Positions 16,439 to 23,348 of a stretch of 29,874 nucleotides of DNA are shown here, piece after piece. Source of the stretch: Patescibacteria group bacterium. Its GTDB lineage: Bacteria; Patescibacteriota; Gracilibacteria; UBA1369; PNNO01. A program made the translations under genes and the position numbers. The DNA lies in the NCBI GenBank assembly GCA_018821175.1, contig JAHJMX010000130.1:1-29874 (forward strand), written 5' to 3'. Position 1 is the first letter of the stretch. Every line of letters starts with the position of its first letter. The notes under the pieces were generated by a model. The model was not told the origin of the DNA and did not search any database. It worked only from the letters and a program-made list of their open reading frames with translations.

Positions 16439-16903
16439 TTATTTCAACTCAGCAATATCACCTTTTTGCAAGTCAATTTTTACTGCAGTACCAGGTTTTA
16501 CTTCAAGTGCATACTGTGACAATGTTTTTGGTTGGTATCTTGGACACTCTACCTCAGTTGCACAAATAGGAAGATTCTCGAAGAAATCTGTTACCTTCAT
16601 ATCTTTATCAAAGAAGATTAAGTCCAAAGAAATTTCCATCTCTGGTGGCATCCAAAAAGCCATTTGTTGTTCTTGTTCATACATGAAAAACATCCCAGCA
16701 TCTTCATCAAGTTCTGTTCGATATTTCAAACCATGAGTTCTTTGCTCAGTAGTGTCTGCAATCTCAACTTGATAAGTATGAGTCCCTGAGGAAGTTTTGA
16801 TAACAAGCTCTTTTGTCCCGTTACCACTACCCCAATCACAACCTGTGAAAAGGATGCTTGCAGCGACAACTGATGCGAAGAGTGCGCTCTTACAGATTTT
16901 CAT
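16439..16903 (-). CDS. DUF192 lipoprotein
   Basis: This is a 154-residue exported protein of the DUF192 family, whose function is not settled. Residues 1-21 are a signal peptide ending in FTGC, a lipobox-like site with Cys22, so it is probably lipid-anchored. The mature domain has the family pattern: GLKYRTELDEDAGMFFMY (58-75), MAFWMPPEMEISLDLIFFD (81-99), then paired cysteines at about 113-119 (PICATEVECP). It lies between the signal peptidase gene (27 bases upstream) and the transketolase C-half. Nearby lepB may be relevant to its export, although a lipoprotein would need LspA rather than signal peptidase I. Confidence 0.88.
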   Translation of the reverse strand: MKICKSALFASVVAASILFTGCDWGSGNGTKELVIKTSSGTHTYQVEIADTTEQRTHGLKYRTELDEDAGMFFMYEQEQQMAFWMPPEMEISLDLIFFDKDMKVTDFFENLPICATEVECPRYQPKTLSQYALEVKPGTAVKIDLQKGDIAELK

Positions 16904-16930
16904 ATTGTTTTATAATTTAAGAATAGGATG

Positions 16931-17422
16931 CTATAATAGCGTAAAATAGTATTTCCCGACAATGTTTTTTTTCGGCACAAAAGGATTCTTCCAAGTTCTC
17001 GAATCAAAACTGCCATCCCGATTATCTCCAAGAACAAAATATTTCCCTTCTGGAACAGCATAACGCGTCCCATCTATTTGCCGTAAAGAGTATACTTTAT
17101 TTTTATTAGAAAGGTAAGGTTCATCAATTAAAATCTTCTCTTCTTTGCCATTTTCATTCTCAATAACAAGATAAATATCGCCTTCACTCAAAAGAATTAC
17201 TTCACCTGGCAAACCAATAATACGTTTAATAAAATACTTTTCAGGCTCATCAGTCCCGGAAAAAACCACAATATCAAATCGATTTGGGCTATCAAAAATA
17301 TATGAAAATTTCTCGATCAAAATAGATTGCCCCTCATGAAAATTCGGGTCCATGGAATCACCAAAAATATTAAATGGTGACGAGAGCAAAATCCCTAAAA
17401 TGAGAAAAATGAATGATTTCAT
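16931..17422 (-). CDS. lepB: Signal peptidase I
   Basis: This is a membrane serine-lysine protease that removes signal peptides from exported proteins. The ATG at 17422 gives 163 residues; a TTG two codons earlier is also open. One N-terminal membrane helix (about 2-18) leads into the catalytic box GDSMDPN with Ser23. The general base is Lys66 in YFIKRIIGLPGE, and the conserved GDNRDGSFDSR is near residues 116-126. It is a compact, single-anchor form. It sits between the two transketolase halves, 18 bases after the N-half, an unusual position. Confidence 0.95.
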   Translation of the reverse strand: MKSFIFLILGILLSSPFNIFGDSMDPNFHEGQSILIEKFSYIFDSPNRFDIVVFSGTDEPEKYFIKRIIGLPGEVILLSEGDIYLVIENENGKEEKILIDEPYLSNKNKVYSLRQIDGTRYAVPEGKYFVLGDNRDGSFDSRTWKNPFVPKKNIVGKYYFTLL

Positions 17423-17440
17423 AATCAACTAAATTCTAAA

Positions 17441-18292
17441 TTAACCAAGTTCTGCCAACTGTTTTTCTAGCGCAGGAATTGCCTCTGCCATCTCCTGATC
17501 ACTTAGAGGCATCCCATGATAACTTGCTTTTCCTTCAGCAAAACTAACACCTTTTCCTTTGATAGTATTACAAACGATACATGTCGGCTTACGAGCACTA
17601 CTAAATGCCTTATCTATTGCAAACAAAAGTTCTTCAAAATCATGCCCATTTTGTACTGGGATAACACGCCACCCAAAAGATTCAAATTTATCAACAATTG
17701 GCTCAACCTTCATTATTGTACGAGTATTTCCATCAATTTGCAGTTGATTATTATCAACAAATGCAATCAAATTTTCAGTATTATAATGTGCGGCAGCCAT
17801 TGCAGTTTCCCAAACAATCCCTTCCTGAAGCTCTCCATCACCAAGAATCGCAAAAACTTTATTCGGCTTTCGATCAACATTAATTGCAAGAGCCAACCCA
17901 TGGGCAGATGAAAAACCTTGCCCCAAAGATCCAGTAGTCATACTAATCCCCGGAGTTTTAATCACTGGATGACCTTGCAGCATTGAATTTACTTGGCGGA
18001 AATAATCGAGCTCGCTCTTATCAAAAAATCCAACATCGGCAAGAATACTATAAATCGCTGGTGACGCATGGCCTTTTGAAAGGACCATATAATCCTGATC
18101 TTCCCATCCTGGTTTTTGTGGGTCATACCGCATAATCGGTTCACCATTAATTTCGCCATAATAAAGCGCTACCAAAATATCCATCACAGAAAGTGATCCA
18201 CCTGTGTGTCCGGATTTTGCTTTGTGGATCATTCGAAGAACATCGATCCGCAATTGAGTTGCCTTCTTTTGTAAATCTTTAATATTTTCCAT
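17441..18292 (-). CDS. tkt: Transketolase, N-terminal subunit (split enzyme)
   Basis: This is the diphosphate-binding half of transketolase. Its 283 residues include SGHTGGSLS (27-35) with His29, SKGHASPAIY (72-81), and the thiamine diphosphate motif GDGELQEG (151-158) ending at Asn181-Asn182. It cannot act alone and needs the C-terminal subunit encoded at 15403-16356. The start overlaps the end of folK by 14 bases, so the two are almost certainly co-transcribed and perhaps translationally coupled. Split transketolases are common in archaea and some bacteria and are usually adjacent, which is not so here. Confidence 0.95.
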   Translation of the reverse strand: MENIKDLQKKATQLRIDVLRMIHKAKSGHTGGSLSVMDILVALYYGEINGEPIMRYDPQKPGWEDQDYMVLSKGHASPAIYSILADVGFFDKSELDYFRQVNSMLQGHPVIKTPGISMTTGSLGQGFSSAHGLALAINVDRKPNKVFAILGDGELQEGIVWETAMAAAHYNTENLIAFVDNNQLQIDGNTRTIMKVEPIVDKFESFGWRVIPVQNGHDFEELLFAIDKAFSSARKPTCIVCNTIKGKGVSFAEGKASYHGMPLSDQEMAEAIPALEKQLAELG

Positions 18293-18809
18293 AAAATTTT
18301 AATTTGTTAGAGGGCCAATTCATTTCGACTATACTGTTATCATCTAGCTCATTCAATAGGTCTTGTACTGTTTTTTGTTGCACACTTACAATGAAATGCG
18401 GCGCGATTTCGTTTAAAGGGACAAGCACAAATTTGCGCAGATGCATCTGCGCATGAGGAATTTTTAATTTTCTACCGCGCCGCACAACTTGATCATACAA
18501 AATAATATCAATATCAATTAATCTTGGCCTTTCATAACCAACGCGTTTAGGCTTGGTGCGATCCCGCCCCATTTCTTTTTCAACAAGCTGGCATGCATAA
18601 AGTAATTTCTCCGGCGAATGATGCGTCTCAACTTCAACACAAATATTAAAAAAATCAGGCTGCTTAATATGCGAAATCGGTTCAGTTTGATAAATATGTG
18701 AGACTTTTTTCACACAAACTCCGCATTCCTCAAGCAAATGCAAAGCCTTCCGTAAGTTGGCTTCTTTCCGCCCCAAATTCGTCCCTAATGAAAGATATGC
18801 AATTGCCAT
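18279..18809 (-). CDS. folK: 2-amino-4-hydroxy-6-hydroxymethyldihydropteridine pyrophosphokinase (HPPK)
   Basis: This enzyme transfers pyrophosphate from ATP to 6-hydroxymethyl-dihydropterin, the step before FolP in folate synthesis. The 176-residue protein begins with the typical LSLGTNLG (6-13). It has YQTEPI (40-45), PDFFNICVEVET (51-62) and the signature RPRLIDIDIILYD (94-106), with metal ligands Asp99 and Asp101. The stretch before the signature is a little longer than usual (GRDRTKPKRVGYE). It lies 22 bases after the CYTH gene and overlaps the transketolase N-half. Confidence 0.95.
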   Translation of the reverse strand: MAIAYLSLGTNLGRKEANLRKALHLLEECGVCVKKVSHIYQTEPISHIKQPDFFNICVEVETHHSPEKLLYACQLVEKEMGRDRTKPKRVGYERPRLIDIDIILYDQVVRRGRKLKIPHAQMHLRKFVLVPLNEIAPHFIVSVQQKTVQDLLNELDDNSIVEMNWPSNKLKFYGKY

Positions 18810-18831
18810 AATAATAAATCAAAATTACCTT

Positions 18832-19395
18832 TTAAGATTCGTGAAAAAACAATCCATTTAATTTAACTTCTGGATATTTATCTCGCAAAAGTCCATTTAT
18901 ACTCTCAGCAGATCGCTCATGATTTTCAAGCCCAAGATCACTTACTATTTTATCAACACATCCAGGATCAAAAGTTTCAATTTCGATAAATGGCGGAAGT
19001 GTAGGATAAATATCAATGACAATTTCCGCATCTAACTCTTCATTTTTCAATTTATAAACAACCCTTTTTTTCTCGTATTCACAAGTAATCTGCAGCCCCA
19101 ATCCACGAAAAAGCTCAATGGCATCTTCAAATTTCTTTGCCTCCAAACTATATTCATCACAAACCTTAAACCCATCTTCAATTCGCTTATTTGTTTTATA
19201 ACAAACCTCCACACGCTCATCTCCAAACTGCCTCACTCTAACTAAATCACCTTTTGCCCGCATCGCACTATCCGAAGTATCAAAATATTTCACTTTCAAA
19301 ATTCCATCAAAAACTTTCTGCGCACCAAGTCCAATAAGCTTTCTATCAACTTCCTCAGGATCTATTTCTAAAATTTTTACTTCAATTTCTTTCAT
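18832..19395 (-). CDS. CYTH domain protein (class IV adenylate cyclase / triphosphatase-like)
   Basis: This is a 187-residue CYTH-fold protein, a tunnel enzyme acting on triphosphates. The hallmark ExExK is at Glu3, Glu5 and Lys7. Conserved basic residues occur in LVRVRQ (Arg53, Arg55) and CYKTNKR (Lys67), and acidic strands in EIVIDIYPTLPPFIEIE (about 124-140). The family includes class IV adenylate cyclases, thiamine triphosphatases and inorganic triphosphatases. The sequence is closest in feel to the CyaB-type group, but the substrate cannot be read from it. It is 14 bases downstream of queD and 22 upstream of folK. Confidence 0.88.
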   Translation of the reverse strand: MKEIEVKILEIDPEEVDRKLIGLGAQKVFDGILKVKYFDTSDSAMRAKGDLVRVRQFGDERVEVCYKTNKRIEDGFKVCDEYSLEAKKFEDAIELFRGLGLQITCEYEKKRVVYKLKNEELDAEIVIDIYPTLPPFIEIETFDPGCVDKIVSDLGLENHERSAESINGLLRDKYPEVKLNGLFFHES

Positions 19396-19409
19396 GAATT
19401 ATTGCTAAA

Positions 19410-19772
19410 TTATTCTCCATTATAAGTTACAAAACTCGTAGCTGTTTCCCAAAGTTTGACTTCATGCAAACGCACTCCATTTTTGATCGAATCGACATCT
19501 TTTAACTGATCCCAAATCCAAATAACCATAAGCTCTGCTGATGGATTTTCAAAAAAATCATTCAGTGAGCTATGATCCAATTTCGATGTCACTCTCGTCT
19601 TCACAAACTCCTTCAAATGAACAAAATCGATAACCATATCTTCGTTATCAAGTTCACCAGCTACAGTCACGTGTAGTTTATAGGTATGTCCATGCAGCTT
19701 CTCGCATTTCCCATTATATTTTGTCAAATAGTGCGCTGCATCAAATGTAAATTCTTTTGTAACAAACATCAT
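19410..19772 (-). CDS. queD: 6-carboxy-tetrahydropterin synthase / PTPS-family protein (QueD-like)
   Basis: This is a zinc enzyme of the 6-pyruvoyl-tetrahydropterin synthase family converting dihydroneopterin triphosphate. The ATG at 19772 gives 120 residues, the usual size; a longer frame from 19841 adds an unrelated N-terminus. Zinc ligands are His14, His27 and His29. The nucleophile Cys23 is in CEKLHGH, the Asp66-His67 pair is in KLDHSSLND, and Glu109 lies near the end. The family makes the queuosine precursor, but some members replace FolB in folate synthesis. Here folK is two genes downstream, folP is nearby and no folB is visible, so a folate role is possible. It heads the long minus-strand run. 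Confidence 0.9.
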   Translation of the reverse strand: MMFVTKEFTFDAAHYLTKYNGKCEKLHGHTYKLHVTVAGELDNEDMVIDFVHLKEFVKTRVTSKLDHSSLNDFFENPSAELMVIWIWDQLKDVDSIKNGVRLHEVKLWETATSFVTYNGE

Positions 19773-19865
19773 AGTTTCTGGGTTAACCTTAATGAGTTTG
19801 GCGGATGTATGAAAAAAAATCAAACTTTGATGTGCGCACAAAACAAATTTGGCCGTTGGTATCTC

Positions 19866-19893
19866 TTGACAACAGATAATTTTACTTTATTAT
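19866..19893 (+). promoter_or_regulatory. Promoter of the 135/160-residue gene pair
   Basis: A perfect TTGACA (19866-19871) is followed by 16 bases and TATTAT (19888-19893). Transcription would begin near 19900, about 38 bases before the ATG at 19938. On the other strand the same bases read TATAAT (19894-19889), facing queD, but without a good -35. Confidence 0.75.
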
Positions 19894-19937
19894 ATCGCAC
19901 TGAAGCAAAATATTATCACTCAATAAACCATAAAATC

Positions 19938-20345
19938 ATGAAACGTCATTCAGAAAGTAACTTAGGATCATTAGCCGACACAATCGGAGGCTACCCAGTA
20001 GATGTTTTATTCAACGATGGAATTAAAGAAACAGGTATGGATAACCGTCAATTAGACATAGAAGCATACTGTAATAATGATGATAATCTAGGTTTTAGAG
20101 AATTTGAGCCAACTGCAGAGGAACTTCAAAGCTCAAGCGAACAAGCAATGCTAGAAAGTATGGGAATATATGCCAAAGACATTTCAATAAGCAATTCTGT
20201 TGAGAAGACACATGAATCATTAGTCGCTACCTTGAGAGGAGAAGCAAATAATGGCTTAGTCCGAGGAGGATCTGCGGATACATTAAAAACAATTAAAACA
20301 GGTAAAAGAGCGCCTAAGGATAGTTTTTTTGATAAAAAAAGTTAA
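19938..20345 (+). CDS. Hypothetical small acidic protein
   Basis: This unrecognised 135-residue protein starts at the ATG at 19938; an open frame reaching back to 19686 overlaps queD and the promoter and is not used. The sequence is polar and acidic in the middle (Asp/Glu/Asn-rich, about 45-75) and more basic at the end (KTIKTGKRAPKDSFFDKK), with little predicted structure. It has no signal peptide or membrane helix. One base separates its TAA from the ATG of the next gene, so the two are probably translated together. Confidence 0.65.
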   Translation: MKRHSESNLGSLADTIGGYPVDVLFNDGIKETGMDNRQLDIEAYCNNDDNLGFREFEPTAEELQSSSEQAMLESMGIYAKDISISNSVEKTHESLVATLRGEANNGLVRGGSADTLKTIKTGKRAPKDSFFDKKS

Positions 20346-20346
20346 A

Positions 20347-20829
20347 ATGGAAAATTTATTTTTTAGAACAAAAGAGGGAACTTGCAACGCGGCAAATTTG
20401 CAAGAAGCTTATATATTTAATATCACAAGAATAACTAAATTGATTTCTCACAAAATCAAAAAAGTTTTAAATAACGAACATGCAAGTTTTTCCTATGAAG
20501 AAACTGAAAAAATGATACACACGTTGGAAGAAACTGAGGCTGTAAAAACAAAGATGAGTGAAGGCGATATCGATAGATTCACGAATCATTTGCTGGATTA
20601 TATCAAAATACACAGGAATGAGAACATAAGAATGATAGAACTTTTGTCAGAACTTCAATTATCTCCATTTTTGCAAACTATTTCTATTGAAGATTTTTTA
20701 ATGCATCTTCATAATTTTTTACCATTTGGGAAAGAATCACTATTGCACAAATTGAGTTCTATTGAATTTGATAATTTGAAACAAGAATTCATTGAATATG
20801 TTAAAAAACAGACGTTAAACGATAAATAA
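20347..20829 (+). CDS. Hypothetical helical protein
   Basis: This unrecognised 160-residue protein begins at the ATG at 20347, one base after the stop of the preceding gene; a TTG six codons earlier is open but less likely. It looks entirely alpha-helical, with Lys/Glu-rich amphipathic helices and a hydrophobic patch at about 105-130 (LSPFLQTISIEDFLMHLHNFLPF). It has no signal peptide. It ends four bases before folP on the opposite strand, so the two transcripts must meet or overlap. The pairing with the acidic gene upstream suggests partner proteins, but no known pair is recognised. Confidence 0.7.
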   Translation: MENLFFRTKEGTCNAANLQEAYIFNITRITKLISHKIKKVLNNEHASFSYEETEKMIHTLEETEAVKTKMSEGDIDRFTNHLLDYIKIHRNENIRMIELLSELQLSPFLQTISIEDFLMHLHNFLPFGKESLLHKLSSIEFDNLKQEFIEYVKKQTLNDK

Positions 20830-20832
20830 ATT

Positions 20833-21687
20833 CTAGCTTTGATTAATTGCGTGCAACATATCTCTAATTCGACATGTTTCTTTTGTGTCGTGCACTCGCA
20901 CAATTGAAGCCCCATTCATTATCGCTACAATTGCACTCGCAAAAGATCCTTCAACTCTATCATGAACCTGTAAACCAAGGGTTTGACCAATAAAAGATTT
21001 TCGCGATGGACCAACTAAGATTGGATGACCAAGCGCTTGAAATTCCCTAAGCCTCTTCAAAATTTGCAAACTATATTTTGGGTCACTACTAACAAACGCT
21101 CCAATCCCAGGATCCAAAATCATCTGTTCAAATTTGATCCCACATTTATTCGCGTATTGAATTTTATCCTTTAAAAAAGCGCTAATATACTCAACAACAT
21201 CCATATATTGCCTGCCTTCGCCAGTAGTACGCCCATTTGTGTCTTTGCTATACATAAAAACAATCGGGATTCCAGTTTTTGCAATCAAATCACACATATC
21301 TTGATCCCCTCGAAGGGCTAAGATATCATTCACCATATCAACACCAGCTTCAATCGCCTGACGCGCAACTTCCGCCTTATAAGTATCAACAGAAAGCCAA
21401 ATCTTCGGATTGCGCTTGCGCAATTTCTTCAAAATTGGGATTACGCGATCAAGTTCTTCTTCCGTTGAAACATCTTGCGACCCAGGACCCGTCGATTCTC
21501 CACCAATATCGATAATATCAACCCCATCCAAAACCATTTCATCAAAACGTTTAACCGCAGAATCAAGATGGTTATATTTGCCTCCATCCGAAAAAGAATC
21601 TGGCGTAACATTCAAAATCCCCATCACTCGCGGCTTATCGAAAGTTAGAATTTTATCTCCGTATTTTATTTCGTTTGGAAAAATCAT
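20833..21687 (-). CDS. folP: Dihydropteroate synthase (divergent loops)
   Basis: This enzyme condenses 6-hydroxymethyl-dihydropterin pyrophosphate with p-aminobenzoate. The 284-residue TIM-barrel protein has GILNVTPDSFSDGG (23-36), SVDTYKA (99-105), VNDI (119-122), DPGIG (192-196), GPSRKSFIG (226-234, with Lys230) and RVHD (264-267). Three loops differ from the common form. TRP of the second loop is TGP (Gly67), the usual MHM is MYS (145-147), and the GFGK after DPG is replaced by GAFVS. The pterin-binding residues remain. The start ATG overlaps the TGA of the aminotransferase gene by the sequence ATGA, so translation is coupled. Confidence 0.93.
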   Translation of the reverse strand: MIFPNEIKYGDKILTFDKPRVMGILNVTPDSFSDGGKYNHLDSAVKRFDEMVLDGVDIIDIGGESTGPGSQDVSTEEELDRVIPILKKLRKRNPKIWLSVDTYKAEVARQAIEAGVDMVNDILALRGDQDMCDLIAKTGIPIVFMYSKDTNGRTTGEGRQYMDVVEYISAFLKDKIQYANKCGIKFEQMILDPGIGAFVSSDPKYSLQILKRLREFQALGHPILVGPSRKSFIGQTLGLQVHDRVEGSFASAIVAIMNGASIVRVHDTKETCRIRDMLHAINQS

Positions 21688-22481
21688 TCTCCGTAATTAA
21701 TAAGATTTTCTTTAAGGATTTTCATCGCCCTCTTAGTTATCTCTCCAACTTTTCCATCTCCAATTTTCTTTCCATCAATTTTCACAACAGGCACAATTCC
21801 CTTAATTGAACTTGTTAAAAACACTTCATCGAAATCATAAATATCTTTTTGTGCAATCGAAGTCACGCGCATTTCAAACTCATTTTTCAAAAGTTCAATC
21901 ATCAAATTACGCACCGTCCCTTCGAGAATCCTTTCTTTTGGGGTATAAATAATCCCATCTTTGATTGCAAAAATATTACTAATACTTCCTTCTGTAATAT
22001 TTTTATTACGATCCACCAAAAATGCCTCAAAAACTTTTGCTCGCAAAATTTCCTTTTTCGCAATCATAGAAGTTAACATGCTTATCGATTTCACGAGGGG
22101 AAAAGGACGTTCACCATCAAATGTAATTGCACTTACACCATTTGCGTAATTTTTCTTATCAGGCAAAACTAATGGCACAGCCTCAATCAAAAAATTAGGA
22201 GTATTATTTGCCGTTAGTCGAATCCTGTATTCACCAGGCTCACAACGCGCTAACAAAGCGATTACAAGATTCACAACTTCATCGTTGGTCCACATGAATT
22301 CAATTCCAACCGTATCAATAGACTGGCGGAATCTTTTCAAATGCTCATCAATAAGCCAAGGCCGCCCATTCACAGTTCTCAAAGTTTCATAAACTCCATC
22401 CCCATACAAAAACCCATGATCAGAAATCGAAATCTTAGCATCATTTTTCTCGACAAAATTACCGTTTAGGCAAACTTCCAT
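21684..22481 (-). CDS. Class IV PLP aminotransferase (aminodeoxychorismate lyase or branched-chain/D-amino acid aminotransferase)
   Basis: This 265-residue fold-type IV PLP enzyme has LYGDGVYETLRTVNGRP (25-41), the probable PLP lysine Lys131, and ITEGSISNIFAIKDG (162-176). EGTVRNLMIELL (187-198) and the phosphate-contacting FLTSSIKGIVPV segment follow. The family includes 4-amino-4-deoxychorismate lyase (PabC), D-amino acid and branched-chain aminotransferases, which are hard to separate by eye. The four-base overlap with folP favours PabC, which would make the p-aminobenzoate FolP uses. However, no pabA or pabB lies in this window. It is 24 bases downstream of ndk. Confidence 0.87.
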   Translation of the reverse strand: MEVCLNGNFVEKNDAKISISDHGFLYGDGVYETLRTVNGRPWLIDEHLKRFRQSIDTVGIEFMWTNDEVVNLVIALLARCEPGEYRIRLTANNTPNFLIEAVPLVLPDKKNYANGVSAITFDGERPFPLVKSISMLTSMIAKKEILRAKVFEAFLVDRNKNITEGSISNIFAIKDGIIYTPKERILEGTVRNLMIELLKNEFEMRVTSIAQKDIYDFDEVFLTSSIKGIVPVVKIDGKKIGDGKVGEITKRAMKILKENLINYGE

Positions 22482-22505
22482 AATTTTGGCGTTTTAAAAG
22501 CCGCT

Positions 22506-22985
22506 TTACATCTCGTCCTCAGCATATACATGTTCGTATTCTGACTTAGTGTAACCATGCAATTCTTTTTCATCAAAAAATCTGCTTACCTCAAGCTTTG
22601 CATTTTCAACCGAATCTGAAGCATGAACAACATTACAAGAAACACTCATCGCAAGATCCCCACGGATTGAACCAGCTTCAGCAGTTCGCGCTTTTGTAAT
22701 TCCACAAAGAAGACGCACAGCTTGAACAACCTCAAGTCCTTCTAGACACATTGCAACTACCGGTGAACTTTTCATGAATTTTGCAAGACCTGCAAAAAAA
22801 GGCTTATCAGCTAAATGTGAATAATGTTGTTTCAAAATTTCATCATCCAATCCCATCATCTTAAGCCCAACAAGTTTAAGTCCTTTTCTTTCAAAACGAC
22901 CAGTGATCTCACCAATAAGCCCACGTTGAATCGCATCCGGTTTGATCAAAACTAAAGTTTTTTCTTTTACTCCATCGAATTCCAT
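22506..22985 (-). CDS. ndk: Nucleoside diphosphate kinase
   Basis: This enzyme transfers the terminal phosphate between nucleoside triphosphates and diphosphates through a phosphohistidine. Its 159 residues include LVLIKPDAIQRGLIGEI (11-27), the catalytic His121 in NVVHASDS, and SIRGDLA (106-112). The C-terminus is about 15 residues longer than the minimal enzyme. The leader (22986-23038) holds a small GC-rich hairpin CGCC-TCGT-GGCG (23021-23010 on the minus strand). I saw no convincing promoter, so expression may be partly by readthrough from the upstream operon. The aminotransferase and folP genes follow as a likely operon. Confidence 0.97.
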   Translation of the reverse strand: MEFDGVKEKTLVLIKPDAIQRGLIGEITGRFERKGLKLVGLKMMGLDDEILKQHYSHLADKPFFAGLAKFMKSSPVVAMCLEGLEVVQAVRLLCGITKARTAEAGSIRGDLAMSVSCNVVHASDSVENAKLEVSRFFDEKELHGYTKSEYEHVYAEDEM

Positions 22986-23038
22986 AATAAAAAATGTTAA
23001 AAATATTTACGCCACGAGGCGAGAGATTTTTGTGGATT

Positions 23039-23070
23039 AAAAAATCCATCCACGATTGTACGGGATGGAT
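23039..23070 (-). terminator. Intrinsic terminator after the 750/1249/69-residue operon
   Basis: On the minus strand ATCCATCC (23070-23063) pairs with GGATGGAT (23051-23044) across an 11-base loop and is followed by a T run (23044-23039). It lies 38 bases beyond the stop of the 69-residue gene. Confidence 0.85.
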
Positions 23071-23107
23071 CTTTTAGTTGCAATAGATTGCCAAATTTTA
23101 CATTTGA

Positions 23108-23317
23108 TTATAGCGTATTTTCATCGCCATACACTTCTTCGCGATATTCATTATAAATTTGCATCGCGGCATAAGCGATGTACAAAGACACAACGGCAAT
23201 TAAAACCCAGAGACGATATTGTTCTGGCATTTTGTCCCAAATCCATCTAGCAGTGAAATACAAAATAACTATTTCAATCCCTCTCAGAATAATATTTTTT
23301 ATAATTCTTTTAGCCAT
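23108..23317 (-). CDS. Small two-helix membrane protein
   Basis: This 69-residue protein has two predicted membrane helices (about 8-27 and 36-54), joined by a short loop (WDKMPEQY) and followed by a charged tail (NEYREEVYGDENTL). It is unrecognised. It is probably real because it lies 31 bases after the 1249-residue gene in the same direction and is followed at once by a strong terminator, making it the last gene of that operon. The positive-inside rule (MAKRIIKN at the start) suggests a cytoplasmic N-terminus and C-terminus. Confidence 0.72.
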   Translation of the reverse strand: MAKRIIKNIILRGIEIVILYFTARWIWDKMPEQYRLWVLIAVVSLYIAYAAMQIYNEYREEVYGDENTL

Positions 23318-23348
23318 ATTTAATTTTTGTTAATTATAATTTAAGAAT

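Noticed and set aside
19686..19937. N-terminal extension of the 135-aa protein on the plus strand
   Set aside because: It is antisense to queD, and the TTGACA/TATTAT promoter at 19866-19893 lies inside it; the ATG at 19938 follows that promoter.
19938..20829. Toxin-antitoxin pair
   Set aside because: The size and coupling fit loosely, but neither protein shows a recognisable toxin or DNA-binding antitoxin motif, so no such call is made.
22488..22502. GGC-GTTTTAAAAG-CC hairpin between ndk and the aminotransferase as a terminator
   Set aside because: The stem is short and imperfect and no T run follows on either strand; the 24-base gap fits an operon.
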